Made by a program: the position numbers and the translations under genes
Shown: positions 1 to 5,026 of the stretch, piece after piece
How the letters are laid out: each line of letters opens with the position of its first letter
Position numbering within the stretch: the stretch's first letter is position 1
DNA from: Spirochaetales bacterium
Lineage (GTDB): Bacteria > Spirochaetota > Spirochaetia > Sphaerochaetales > Sphaerochaetaceae
Assembly (NCBI GenBank): GCA_022785155.1
Contig: JALFRH010000092.1
Coordinates: forward strand, 1-5,569
Direction of reading: 5' to 3'
Length of the DNA stretch: 5,569 bases
The notes under the pieces: model-generated
What the model was told of the DNA's origin: nothing
The model's database searches: none
What the model saw: the letters and a program-made list of their open reading frames with translations, nothing else

Positions 1-111
1 TCTTTCATTGTAGCCGAGGGAATAGGACTTATTGTTTCCATCGTCCTGTATATAAAGGTATATGACTCAAGAATAAAACCCATTGGTGAAAAAGAAGTGT
101 TCTCAGAGTGA
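1..111 (+). CDS. C-terminal end of a membrane protein, possibly a MATE-family transporter (partial)
   Basis: An open frame enters from the left edge and ends at a TGA at 109-111, giving 36 residues. The first 18 or so (SFIVAEGIGLIVSIVLYIKV) form one hydrophobic segment, and a charged tail (YDSRIKPIGEKEVFSE) follows. A last membrane helix that starts near an Ala-Glu pair and is followed by a short basic cytoplasmic tail resembles the end of multidrug/toxin extrusion (MATE) proteins, but many polytopic transporters end this way. The terminator about 20 nt downstream supports this being a genuine gene end. The start and nearly all of the protein lie outside the window, so the family call is only a guess; that a membrane protein ends here is fairly secure. 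Confidence 0.55.
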   Translation, partial: SFIVAEGIGLIVSIVLYIKVYDSRIKPIGEKEVFSE

Positions 112-128
112 TTCTCCTACTCTTTCCT

Positions 129-163
129 GGCCATCCTACAAAAAATAGGATGGTCTGTTTTTT
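129..163 (+). terminator. Rho-independent terminator of the upstream membrane-protein gene
   Basis: CCATCCTA (131-138) pairs perfectly with TAGGATGG (146-153) across a 7-nt A-rich loop. The stem can extend by two pairs (G129-C155 and a G-T wobble 130-154). Six T residues follow at 158-163. It lies 17 nt after the stop at 109-111 and isolates the importer operon from upstream transcription. Confidence 0.9.
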
Positions 164-393
164 ATGCCCTTTTTAATTATCCAAAATCTGCAACAAACGG
201 CAATTTGCATAAAAATTCACCATAAATCCTAAATAATGATTACTTATCCATTTGTTAGATACATAACACATTTTATAACAAAAACTAATCTAATTGTTTT
301 TAATTAAATGAATTATCAATATAAAACAAGTAAAATCCAACTTAATAATTGGAAAAATATTAAAAAATTTCTGTATTTTTATTCAAAAACTTA
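164..393. other. AT-rich non-coding spacer
   Basis: This is the bulk of the 357-nt gap between the partial membrane-protein gene and the binding-protein gene. It is extremely A/T-rich, and I see no ORF with a ribosome-binding site and no strong hairpin. Only weak dyads occur, for example CCAA/TTGG around 337-352. The A/T tracts at about 352-390 lie directly upstream of the predicted -35 box and could act as an UP element for RNA polymerase; that is inference from composition only. Confidence 0.6.
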
Positions 394-422
394 TTGACCC
401 ATTCATATAAAGGGTCTATCTT
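394..422 (+). promoter_or_regulatory. Predicted sigma70-type promoter of the amino-acid ABC importer operon, with an inverted repeat in its spacer
   Basis: A -35 box TTGACC (394-399) is separated by exactly 17 nt from a -10 box TATCTT (417-422). The A/T tracts upstream fit an UP element. Transcription would start near 429, giving a leader of about 40 nt before the ATG at 469, too short for most riboswitches. GACCC (396-400) and GGGTC (412-416) form an inverted repeat lying between and partly within the promoter boxes, so a repressor bound there would block RNA polymerase. The boxes are seen directly; promoter activity and operator function are inferred. Confidence 0.65.
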
Positions 423-455
423 ATGGCCATCAAACACAAAAGAGTCACTTAAGAC

Positions 456-461
456 AAAGGA
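456..461 (+). promoter_or_regulatory. Ribosome-binding site fixing the binding-protein start
   Basis: AAAGGA ends 7 nt before the ATG at 469-471. It supports this start over the in-frame TTG at 394, which is part of the predicted -35 box and would place 25 non-signal-like residues ahead of MKKLMV. Confidence 0.8.
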
Positions 462-468
462 AAACAAT

Positions 469-1230
469 ATGAAAAAACTAATGGTCATCGCACTTATAGC
501 AATCGCAATACTCGCTCCTATCTTTGCTGGCGGATCAAAAGAAGAAAGCAGCTCCGAGAAGGTATTCACTGTAGCTTCTTCCTGTGACTATCCTCCACTA
601 GAGTACATTGACGACAATGGAAATATGGTCGGTTACGAAATAGATCTTTTGAATGAAATAGCAAAGATTACAGGAGTAAAGTTCGAAATCTACAACGTAG
701 CATTCGACGGTATCATTGCAGGTATCCAGGGGGGACAGTATGATATCGGAGCCAGTGGCTTCACAGTTACAGAAGACAGAGCGAAGGTAGTAAACTTCAC
801 AGAACCAAACGGCGCCTTCACTCTATCCATCGTCACACAGACCGCAACAGAAGGCCTTGTGGATGAAAAGAGTCTTATGGGCAAGAAAGTAGGCGTACAG
901 ATCGGAACAACATGCCAGTTCGCCTGTGAAGATGCAGGACTGACAGTATCGGCTTACGATGATGCTCCTTCTGCAATCCTGGACCTTGCCAACGGCAACC
1001 TTGATGCTGTTGTCATCGACAACGTAGTCGCAAACGACTTTGTCTTCAACAACGAAAGCTACTCAAAGGTACTCAAGGTTTCCGGTTCCTTCTCAAATGA
1101 AGATATAATGGCAATTGCAGTATCCAAGAACAAGCCTGAAGCTCTCGAGGCAATCAACGAAGGCCTGAAGGTTCTGAAAGAAAATGGAAAGCTGGAAGAA
1201 CTAAAGGCAAAGTATAACTTCTACTTCTAA
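469..1230 (+). CDS. Periplasmic substrate-binding protein of a polar amino-acid ABC importer
   Basis: The 253-residue protein captures an amino acid in the periplasm and delivers it to the permease encoded next. Residues 1-20 are a signal peptide (MKK, then a hydrophobic core ending IFA), with likely cleavage before GGSKEE. There is no lipobox cysteine, so the mature protein should be soluble rather than lipid-anchored. Residues 32-253 form a family 3 solute-binding domain (SBP_bac_3). Visible hallmarks are CDYPPLEY (39-46), the near-signature GYEIDLLNEIAKIT (55-68), ASGFTVTEDR (95-104) whose Arg104 should bind the substrate carboxylate, GTT (146-148) in the second lobe, and Asp184 in VVIDN, which should bind the alpha-amino group. 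Length is normal for the family. The start rests on the signal peptide and the AAAGGA site. Arg104 and Asp184 argue for an amino acid as ligand, but which one cannot be read from sequence; glutamine, cystine, histidine or arginine type are all possible. Confidence 0.95.
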   Translation: MKKLMVIALIAIAILAPIFAGGSKEESSSEKVFTVASSCDYPPLEYIDDNGNMVGYEIDLLNEIAKITGVKFEIYNVAFDGIIAGIQGGQYDIGASGFTVTEDRAKVVNFTEPNGAFTLSIVTQTATEGLVDEKSLMGKKVGVQIGTTCQFACEDAGLTVSAYDDAPSAILDLANGNLDAVVIDNVVANDFVFNNESYSKVLKVSGSFSNEDIMAIAVSKNKPEALEAINEGLKVLKENGKLEELKAKYNFYF

Positions 1231-1249
1231 TGGATCAAAAGGATATCTT

Positions 1250-1285
1250 ACAGGCCAGAGGGATGTTCTCTCCCCTCTGACCTGA
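1250..1285 (+). other. Strong intercistronic hairpin between binding-protein and permease genes
   Basis: CAGGCCAGAGGG (1251-1262) pairs with CCCTCTGACCTG (1273-1284) with one C-A mismatch, plus a closing T1250-A1285 pair, around a 10-nt loop. It starts 19 nt after the binding-protein stop and ends 7 nt before the permease Shine-Dalgarno. The following TTTATTT is interrupted, so this is at best a leaky terminator. Such hairpins are known to stabilise the upstream mRNA or reduce readthrough, giving more binding protein than membrane components. Structure is seen; role is inferred. Confidence 0.8.
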
Positions 1286-1292
1286 TTTATTT

Positions 1293-1299
1293 AGGTGAG
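1293..1299 (+). promoter_or_regulatory. Ribosome-binding site fixing the permease start
   Basis: AGGTGAG ends 4 nt before ATG 1304-1306. The alternative in-frame GTG at 1295 lies inside this Shine-Dalgarno sequence and has no ribosome-binding site of its own, so ATG 1304 is preferred. Confidence 0.8.
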
Positions 1300-1303
1300 C
1301 AAT

Positions 1304-2152
1304 ATGGAACAGGATAACTACAAAAGCGTCTCCGAGATCAAAAAGAAAGTAGTCTCAGTAGACAATACTGAATCAAAGAATCAACCTACAGTCATTACAA
1401 TGACGGATGGCGTTTTGATTCCAAAGAAGGGAAACAAGCACTTGGTCACCTCCTGGAGACTGACCTTCTTCGGAGCCTTGATACTTTTGATCTCCCTCTG
1501 TGTATTTAAAAAAGATATATATTGGAAGATTTTCATCTATGTAATAACAGGCCTCCCTACTACCTTCGAATGCACTATCTTCGCTATTTTCGGAGCAATA
1601 ATAATAGGAATTGCAACAGGATTGGGTTCTTCTACAAAGAACAGAGTCATCAACCAGATCTGTGGAGTATATGTAGAACTTATCAGAGGTATTCCACTTC
1701 TTGTACAGTTGATGTTCCTCTACTATGCCCTCGGAGCCCTTATCCACATCGATGGAATAGTTGCAGCCATTGTAGCCCTATCCATATGTTTCGGAGCCTA
1801 CATGGGAGAAATAATCAGGGCTGGAATACAATCCATCCCCAAGGGACAGACAGAAGCTGCAAGAGCCTTGGGTCTCTCCAAGAGCCAGACTTTCTTCTCC
1901 ATTATTCTTCCCCAAACCATAAAAGTGGTTCTTCCTGCCATAGGAAACGAGTTCATATCCATGCTCAAGGATTCATCCTTGGTATCTATCCTGGCTCTTT
2001 CAGATATCCTTAAGAGAGGAAGGGAATATATCTCCAGAACCTTCCTTTCCCTACAGACGATGCTTGTGGTAGCGCTGATCTACCTCATTCTCACTCTTGT
2101 TCTTTCGAGACTTGTAGGTCTCATGGAGGAGAGGCTCCACAAAAATGGCTAA
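1304..2152 (+). CDS. Polar amino-acid ABC transporter permease (HisM/GlnP family)
   Basis: This 282-residue inner-membrane protein forms the translocation path. As it is the only permease gene in the operon, it probably works as a homodimer. A hydrophilic, lysine-rich N-terminal stretch of about 50 residues precedes the first membrane helix (about 53-68). Further hydrophobic segments lie near 84-107, 129-147, 150-168, 205-235 and 251-273, consistent with a five- to six-helix permease. The family's cytoplasmic coupling loop, which docks on the ATPase, is clear: IPKGQTEAARALGLSKSQ (178-195) with the EAA at 184-186 and the conserved Gly190, ending in IILP (200-203). GLPTTFE (83-89) and LIRGIPLLVQL (126-136) are also typical of amino-acid permeases. 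The start is ATG 1304, set by AGGTGAG. The gene overlaps the next by 8 bp, suggesting translational coupling. The N-terminal extension is longer than in the usual roughly 220-240-residue members. Confidence 0.95.
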   Translation: MEQDNYKSVSEIKKKVVSVDNTESKNQPTVITMTDGVLIPKKGNKHLVTSWRLTFFGALILLISLCVFKKDIYWKIFIYVITGLPTTFECTIFAIFGAIIIGIATGLGSSTKNRVINQICGVYVELIRGIPLLVQLMFLYYALGALIHIDGIVAAIVALSICFGAYMGEIIRAGIQSIPKGQTEAARALGLSKSQTFFSIILPQTIKVVLPAIGNEFISMLKDSSLVSILALSDILKRGREYISRTFLSLQTMLVVALIYLILTLVLSRLVGLMEERLHKNG

Positions 2153-2888
2153 AATAGAAATAAAGAACGTATCAAAAGATTATGAGAACAACGACGGAAC
2201 TATTCTCCATGCAGTAAAGAATGCAACTCTCACTGTAAACGACGGAGAGGTGGTTGTAATAATCGGACCATCTGGAAGTGGCAAGTCCACACTTCTTAGA
2301 ACCGTCAACGCCTTGGAAAAGGCTCAGAGCGGCTCAATTATGATTGATGGCGTAGATATTATGAACCCGAAGTCGGACATAAGAAAAATAAGGGAGGAAG
2401 TGGGGATGGTATTCCAGTCCTTCAACTTGTTCCCCCACCTTACTGTTCTGGAAAACATTATCCTCGCTCCCATGAAAATAAAGAAGATGCACAAGAAAGA
2501 AGCAGAGGAACTGGGGATGAAGCTTCTCAAGCGCGTAGGGCTTGAAGAGAAGGCAAATCAAAAACCAGGTCAACTTTCAGGTGGTCAGCAGCAGAGAGTG
2601 GCCATAGCAAGAGCCCTTGCAATGCAGCCCAAGGCAATGCTATTCGACGAGCCTACATCAGCCCTGGACCCTGAAATGATAAAAGAAGTCCTGGACGTAA
2701 TGTTGGAACTTGCAAAGGAAGGCATGACAATGCTTCTCGTAACCCATGAGATGGGTTTTGCAAAGGCGGCGGCAAATAAAATAGTGTTCATGAGTGACGG
2801 TGAGATAATAGAAACAGGCACACCTGAAGAGATGTTTGCACATCCTAAGACTCAAAGAGCCAAAGACTTTTTGGATCACATTCTATAA
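2145..2888 (+). CDS. Polar amino-acid ABC transporter ATP-binding protein (GlnQ/HisP family)
   Basis: This 247-residue cytoplasmic ATPase powers the importer as a dimer bound to the permease. All catalytic motifs are intact: Walker A GPSGSGKST (41-49), Q-loop Gln91 in VFQSFNLFPHLTV, ABC signature LSGGQQQR (144-151), Walker B MLFDEP (165-170) with catalytic Glu169, D-loop SALD (172-175) and switch His201 in VTHEM. The NLFPHLTVLENI segment is characteristic of the amino-acid importer subfamily. Length matches the family at about 240-250 residues. The ATG lies within the end of the permease gene. A purine-rich stretch GGAGGAGAGG (2125-2134) ends 10 nt ahead and is the likely ribosome-binding site. 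It is the last gene of the operon; a hairpin terminator begins at its stop codon. No regulatory C-terminal domain is present. Confidence 0.97.
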   Translation: MAKIEIKNVSKDYENNDGTILHAVKNATLTVNDGEVVVIIGPSGSGKSTLLRTVNALEKAQSGSIMIDGVDIMNPKSDIRKIREEVGMVFQSFNLFPHLTVLENIILAPMKIKKMHKKEAEELGMKLLKRVGLEEKANQKPGQLSGGQQQRVAIARALAMQPKAMLFDEPTSALDPEMIKEVLDVMLELAKEGMTMLLVTHEMGFAKAAANKIVFMSDGEIIETGTPEEMFAHPKTQRAKDFLDHIL

Positions 2889-2920
2889 AGATTTCATCCC
2901 CAAAAAGGGGATGAATCTTT
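2887..2920. terminator. Bidirectional hairpin terminator shared by the convergent operons
   Basis: TTCATCCCC (2893-2901) pairs with GGGGATGAA (2907-2915) around an AAAAA loop. After one bulged T (2892), AAAGA (2887-2891) pairs with TCTTT (2916-2920). The outer stem includes bases of both flanking stop codons (TAA 2886-2888 on plus, TAA at 2921-2919 on minus). The U-tracts are short and mixed on both sides, so efficiency may be moderate, but the 14-pair stem is strong. Confidence 0.85.
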
Positions 2921-4145
2921 AGAATGCCCAATCTCCATTTCTAAATATTGGAATTGTTTTTCCATCTTTTGTCTTGGCATCGATATCCAGGGAATCTGAG
3001 CCGATCATGAAATCCACATGGATTATGGACTCGTTTACGCCCTCTTCCCTGCACTTTTCCTTACCCTTCTCCTCATATCCTCTTACACAGTTGTCGAAAC
3101 CTCTACCCAAGGCAAGATGACATGTGGCGTTTTCATCAAAAAGAGTATTGTAGAATAGAATACCGGACTGTCTTATTGGAGACTTGTTTGGAACCAAGGC
3201 ACACTCTCCAAGCATTCCTGATCCTTCGTCCATCTCCAACAGTTTCTGAAGGATATCTTTATTCTTTTCCGCTCCACACTCTACAGCCTTTCCATTCTCA
3301 AACCTGATCCAGAAATTCTCAATAAGGTTTCCCTGATATGAAAGAGGCATAGTAGCATACACAATCCCTTCCGCCACTCCGCTTTTGGGAGAAGTGAAAC
3401 ACTCTTCACTTGGAATATTCGGCTGGAAGTATATGCCACGCTCCAGAGTACTCTCTCCTCCACCGAGGAAAATGGAATCATCCATAAAACCTACCGTGAG
3501 ATCAGTTCCTTCCTGTGAAGTATAATGGAGGGATTCTATTCCCAGGGAGTTAAGATAATGGCACTTTTCTTTGAGGTTTTCATCATGAGCCTTCCAGGAA
3601 GCTACAGGATCATCAGTTACACGGGAACATAAAAGGATGTTTTCCCATAGTTTTTCTACGGCATCAGCTTCGGAAAGTGTAGGAAATAGCTTTTTAGCCC
3701 AAGCTTTTCCAGGCACAGCGGCAATACACCACTGGAACTTACCATCCATCTGGTCCCTGTAAGTCTTGGCGACCATACCCCTTTTCTGGAGAGCTGTTCC
3801 TACTTTATCCATATCGACGCCACTCATTCCATCCGGGTCGTCGCTATCCAGCCACAAGAGGCAGGGAAGCCTATCGACTCTCCACTGAAGCTTAGCTTTT
3901 TCATAATCCTCAAAGGCACTTAAGGTATCCAGAGACCTATAGTTGTAATTAAGGCGGTCAAGCTCCTGGCTGAGCCAATCCACTACAACTTTTCGTGCAC
4001 CAAGCCTATAGCACTCTTCTACACAGAGAAGGGCGAAATCCTGGTTTTCAATATTGACTTGAATCAATACATCCTGACCTTCCTGTACATTGAGACCATA
4101 GTCTACGATAAGGGAGGCATATTTCTGTAATAAAGTTTTATCCAT
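2919..4145 (-). CDS. M29-family metallo-aminopeptidase (AmpS/PepS-like)
   Basis: This 408-residue cytoplasmic exopeptidase should remove N-terminal amino acids from peptides using two divalent metal ions. Its length is typical of the thermophilic aminopeptidase family M29. The N-terminus (LLQKYASLIVDYGLNVQEGQDVLI) matches how these enzymes begin. The predicted metal ligands sit in the right order and spacing: Glu248 in NIPSEECFTSP, Glu314 in LGECALVP, His343 in CHLALG, and His376 and Asp378 in IHVDFMIG. This spacing (66, 95, 128 and 130 residues after the first Glu) is the one I recall for AmpS/AmpT. The fold should be intact and active. There is no signal peptide. The start is the only usable ATG: an in-frame TAG lies 12 nt upstream, and no Shine-Dalgarno sequence is visible at normal distance. 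It lies 35 nt downstream of the tetR-family gene in the same direction, so the two probably form one transcript. It converges on the importer operon. Substrate preference cannot be read from sequence. Confidence 0.95.
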   Translation of the reverse strand: MDKTLLQKYASLIVDYGLNVQEGQDVLIQVNIENQDFALLCVEECYRLGARKVVVDWLSQELDRLNYNYRSLDTLSAFEDYEKAKLQWRVDRLPCLLWLDSDDPDGMSGVDMDKVGTALQKRGMVAKTYRDQMDGKFQWCIAAVPGKAWAKKLFPTLSEADAVEKLWENILLCSRVTDDPVASWKAHDENLKEKCHYLNSLGIESLHYTSQEGTDLTVGFMDDSIFLGGGESTLERGIYFQPNIPSEECFTSPKSGVAEGIVYATMPLSYQGNLIENFWIRFENGKAVECGAEKNKDILQKLLEMDEGSGMLGECALVPNKSPIRQSGILFYNTLFDENATCHLALGRGFDNCVRGYEEKGKEKCREEGVNESIIHVDFMIGSDSLDIDAKTKDGKTIPIFRNGDWAF

Positions 4146-4180
4146 GGAAAAAGTCTATCATCAACCCTAGGCCTTTTCCA

Positions 4181-4735
4181 CTACTTGATGAACTTCTGTA
4201 TTACTCCTTCAAATTGGTCGCCTATCAAGAGCCTTGTCTGTTCACATAGCTTTGTATGGCTCTCCATCATTCCACCTTCCAGCCAATCCATTACAATCCC
4301 TGCCAGTCCATATGTGAGGATCTTGACTATATATTGGAGATCCTGCTCCTTTATCTGCTGTCCCTTGGCCTTCTCTCTTACGATTCTGTTGAAAATATCG
4401 AAACTCCAGTCACAGATAATATTGCAGAATTGCTCTTTCAAGTGAGAGTGGAAGAGAGCAAGGATGAAGGATCTCTCCCTTTCCGTCTTCTCAAGGGTCA
4501 TATCCATGGAATCTATCCACATACCACACTTCAGAGCTTCTTCCCTTGCCCTGTCCAAGTACTGTCTGATTCCCCACGCCATTAAATCTCTTTCATCTTT
4601 AAAATGATAATAAAAGGTGTGACGGTTAACCCCGACGCGCTCCGTAATATCGGAGATGGTTATCTTTCCCAATGGTTTCTCTTCAACAAGACTCTTAAAG
4701 GATTGAAATAGTTTTTCCTTGGTTGACTGCGCCAT
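4181..4735 (-). CDS. TetR/AcrR-family transcriptional regulator
   Basis: This 184-residue DNA-binding regulator is predicted to act as a dimer. Residues 1-50 form the TetR helix-turn-helix domain: KITISDITERVGVNRHTFYYHF (24-45) contains the recognition helix with the family's TFYYHF end. The remainder is a helical ligand/dimerisation domain. YGLAGIVMDWLEGGM (142-156) resembles the C-terminal domain of the DhaS-like subgroup, whose ligands are mostly unknown. The start at ATG 4735 is supported by AAGGAA (plus-strand 4746-4751) 10 nt upstream and by the usual short N-terminal arm. It is the first gene of a probable two-gene operon with the aminopeptidase. The long dyad around its own promoter suggests autorepression. 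Targets beyond that are unknown; the importer promoter carries a different inverted repeat, so control of the importer by this protein is not supported by a shared site. Confidence 0.93.
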   Translation of the reverse strand: MAQSTKEKLFQSFKSLVEEKPLGKITISDITERVGVNRHTFYYHFKDERDLMAWGIRQYLDRAREEALKCGMWIDSMDMTLEKTERERSFILALFHSHLKEQFCNIICDWSFDIFNRIVREKAKGQQIKEQDLQYIVKILTYGLAGIVMDWLEGGMMESHTKLCEQTRLLIGDQFEGVIQKFIK

Positions 4736-4760
4736 ATTCTTCCATTTCCTTATAAAAATA

Positions 4761-4808
4761 GTAATATATACAGACTTAATTCGACAATCAATTTGTCTGA
4801 TATATTAC
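4761..4808. promoter_or_regulatory. Long imperfect dyad, candidate TetR-family operator
   Basis: GTAATATATACAGAC (4761-4775) and GTCTGATATATTAC (4795-4808) are inverted copies of each other, matching at 14 positions with one extra A in the left arm and 19 nt between arms. The left arm covers the -10 box of the tetR promoter and the right arm sits just upstream of the -35 box. TetR-family proteins usually repress their own gene from dyads placed like this. The dyad is seen directly; binding is inferred. Confidence 0.65.
4763..4791 (-). promoter_or_regulatory. Predicted promoter of the tetR-aminopeptidase operon
   Basis: On the minus strand, TTGATT (4791-4786) is followed after exactly 17 nt by TATATT (4768-4763), a fair -35 and a good -10 box. 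The transcript would start near 4756, giving a leader of about 20 nt that contains the AAGGAA ribosome-binding site. No other promoter-like pair is as well placed ahead of the start at 4735. Confidence 0.6.
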
Positions 4809-4810
4809 AG

Positions 4811-4975
4811 TTAGATGTAAATAATAGACACTTTATCTATTATCTCCATCCTCAAATAAAACACAAAACCAAGGAAATGGTTACACCCAAATCATGAAAC
4901 ATAAACCAATAAATTGTTATCATTTGAACAAACACCACAAAGTGTCTAAAAAGAAAAGAAAGTAAACGGCTAAAC
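4811..4975. other. AT-rich non-coding stretch with two small inverted repeats
   Basis: No ORF with a ribosome-binding site is visible on either strand. ATAATAGA (4821-4828) and TCTATTAT (4836-4843) form an 8-bp AT-only-closing palindrome around a 7-nt loop. Separately, TAGACACTTT (4825-4834) has an exact inverted copy AAAGTGTCTA at 4939-4948. Neither resembles a known RNA or site that I can name. Confidence 0.5.
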
Positions 4976-5003
4976 AAAAAAAGGCCACTATCCATTAGTG
5001 ACC
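4976..5003 (-). terminator. Rho-independent terminator of the acyltransferase gene
   Basis: On the minus strand, GGTCACTA (5003-4996) pairs with TAGTGGCC (4990-4983), with one G-T wobble, around a 5-nt loop. It is followed by seven T residues (4982-4976). It lies 23 nt after the acyltransferase stop and separates that gene from the tetR promoter region. Confidence 0.95.
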
Positions 5004-5026
5004 TCAAGATAATCTATATACATTCT

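Noticed and set aside
236..307. Possible 23-residue ORF in the AT-rich spacer
   Set aside because: There is no ribosome-binding site, the composition is just that of AT-rich DNA, and the peptide resembles nothing I know.
304..318. Arginine-repressor-like half box ATGAATTA in the spacer
   Set aside because: Only one half site is convincing and AT-rich DNA produces such matches readily; it is also about 80 nt upstream of the promoter.
394..468. Extension of the binding protein to the TTG at 394
   Set aside because: The TTG is part of the predicted -35 box and the added 25 residues would precede a complete signal peptide; ATG 469 has a good AAAGGA site.
423..468. Riboswitch or T-box in the importer leader
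   Set aside because: The predicted leader is only about 40 nt and shows no stable stem or terminator-antiterminator arrangement.
360..569. Minus-strand 69-residue hydrophobic ORF
   Set aside because: It is the antisense shadow of the promoter and the signal-peptide codons of the binding-protein gene; its hydrophobicity mirrors theirs and it has no ribosome-binding site.
1373..1747. Minus-strand 124-residue ORF opposite the permease gene
   Set aside because: It is an antisense shadow lacking a ribosome-binding site and any recognisable domain.
1522..2013. Plus-strand 163-residue ORF inside the permease gene
   Set aside because: It is an out-of-frame shadow of the permease, rich in His, Ser, Arg and Cys with no domain pattern; the permease frame carries all family motifs.
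4256..4585. Plus-strand ORF of 109 residues opposite the tetR gene
   Set aside because: It is antisense to a well-supported TetR gene, with unstructured composition and no start signal.
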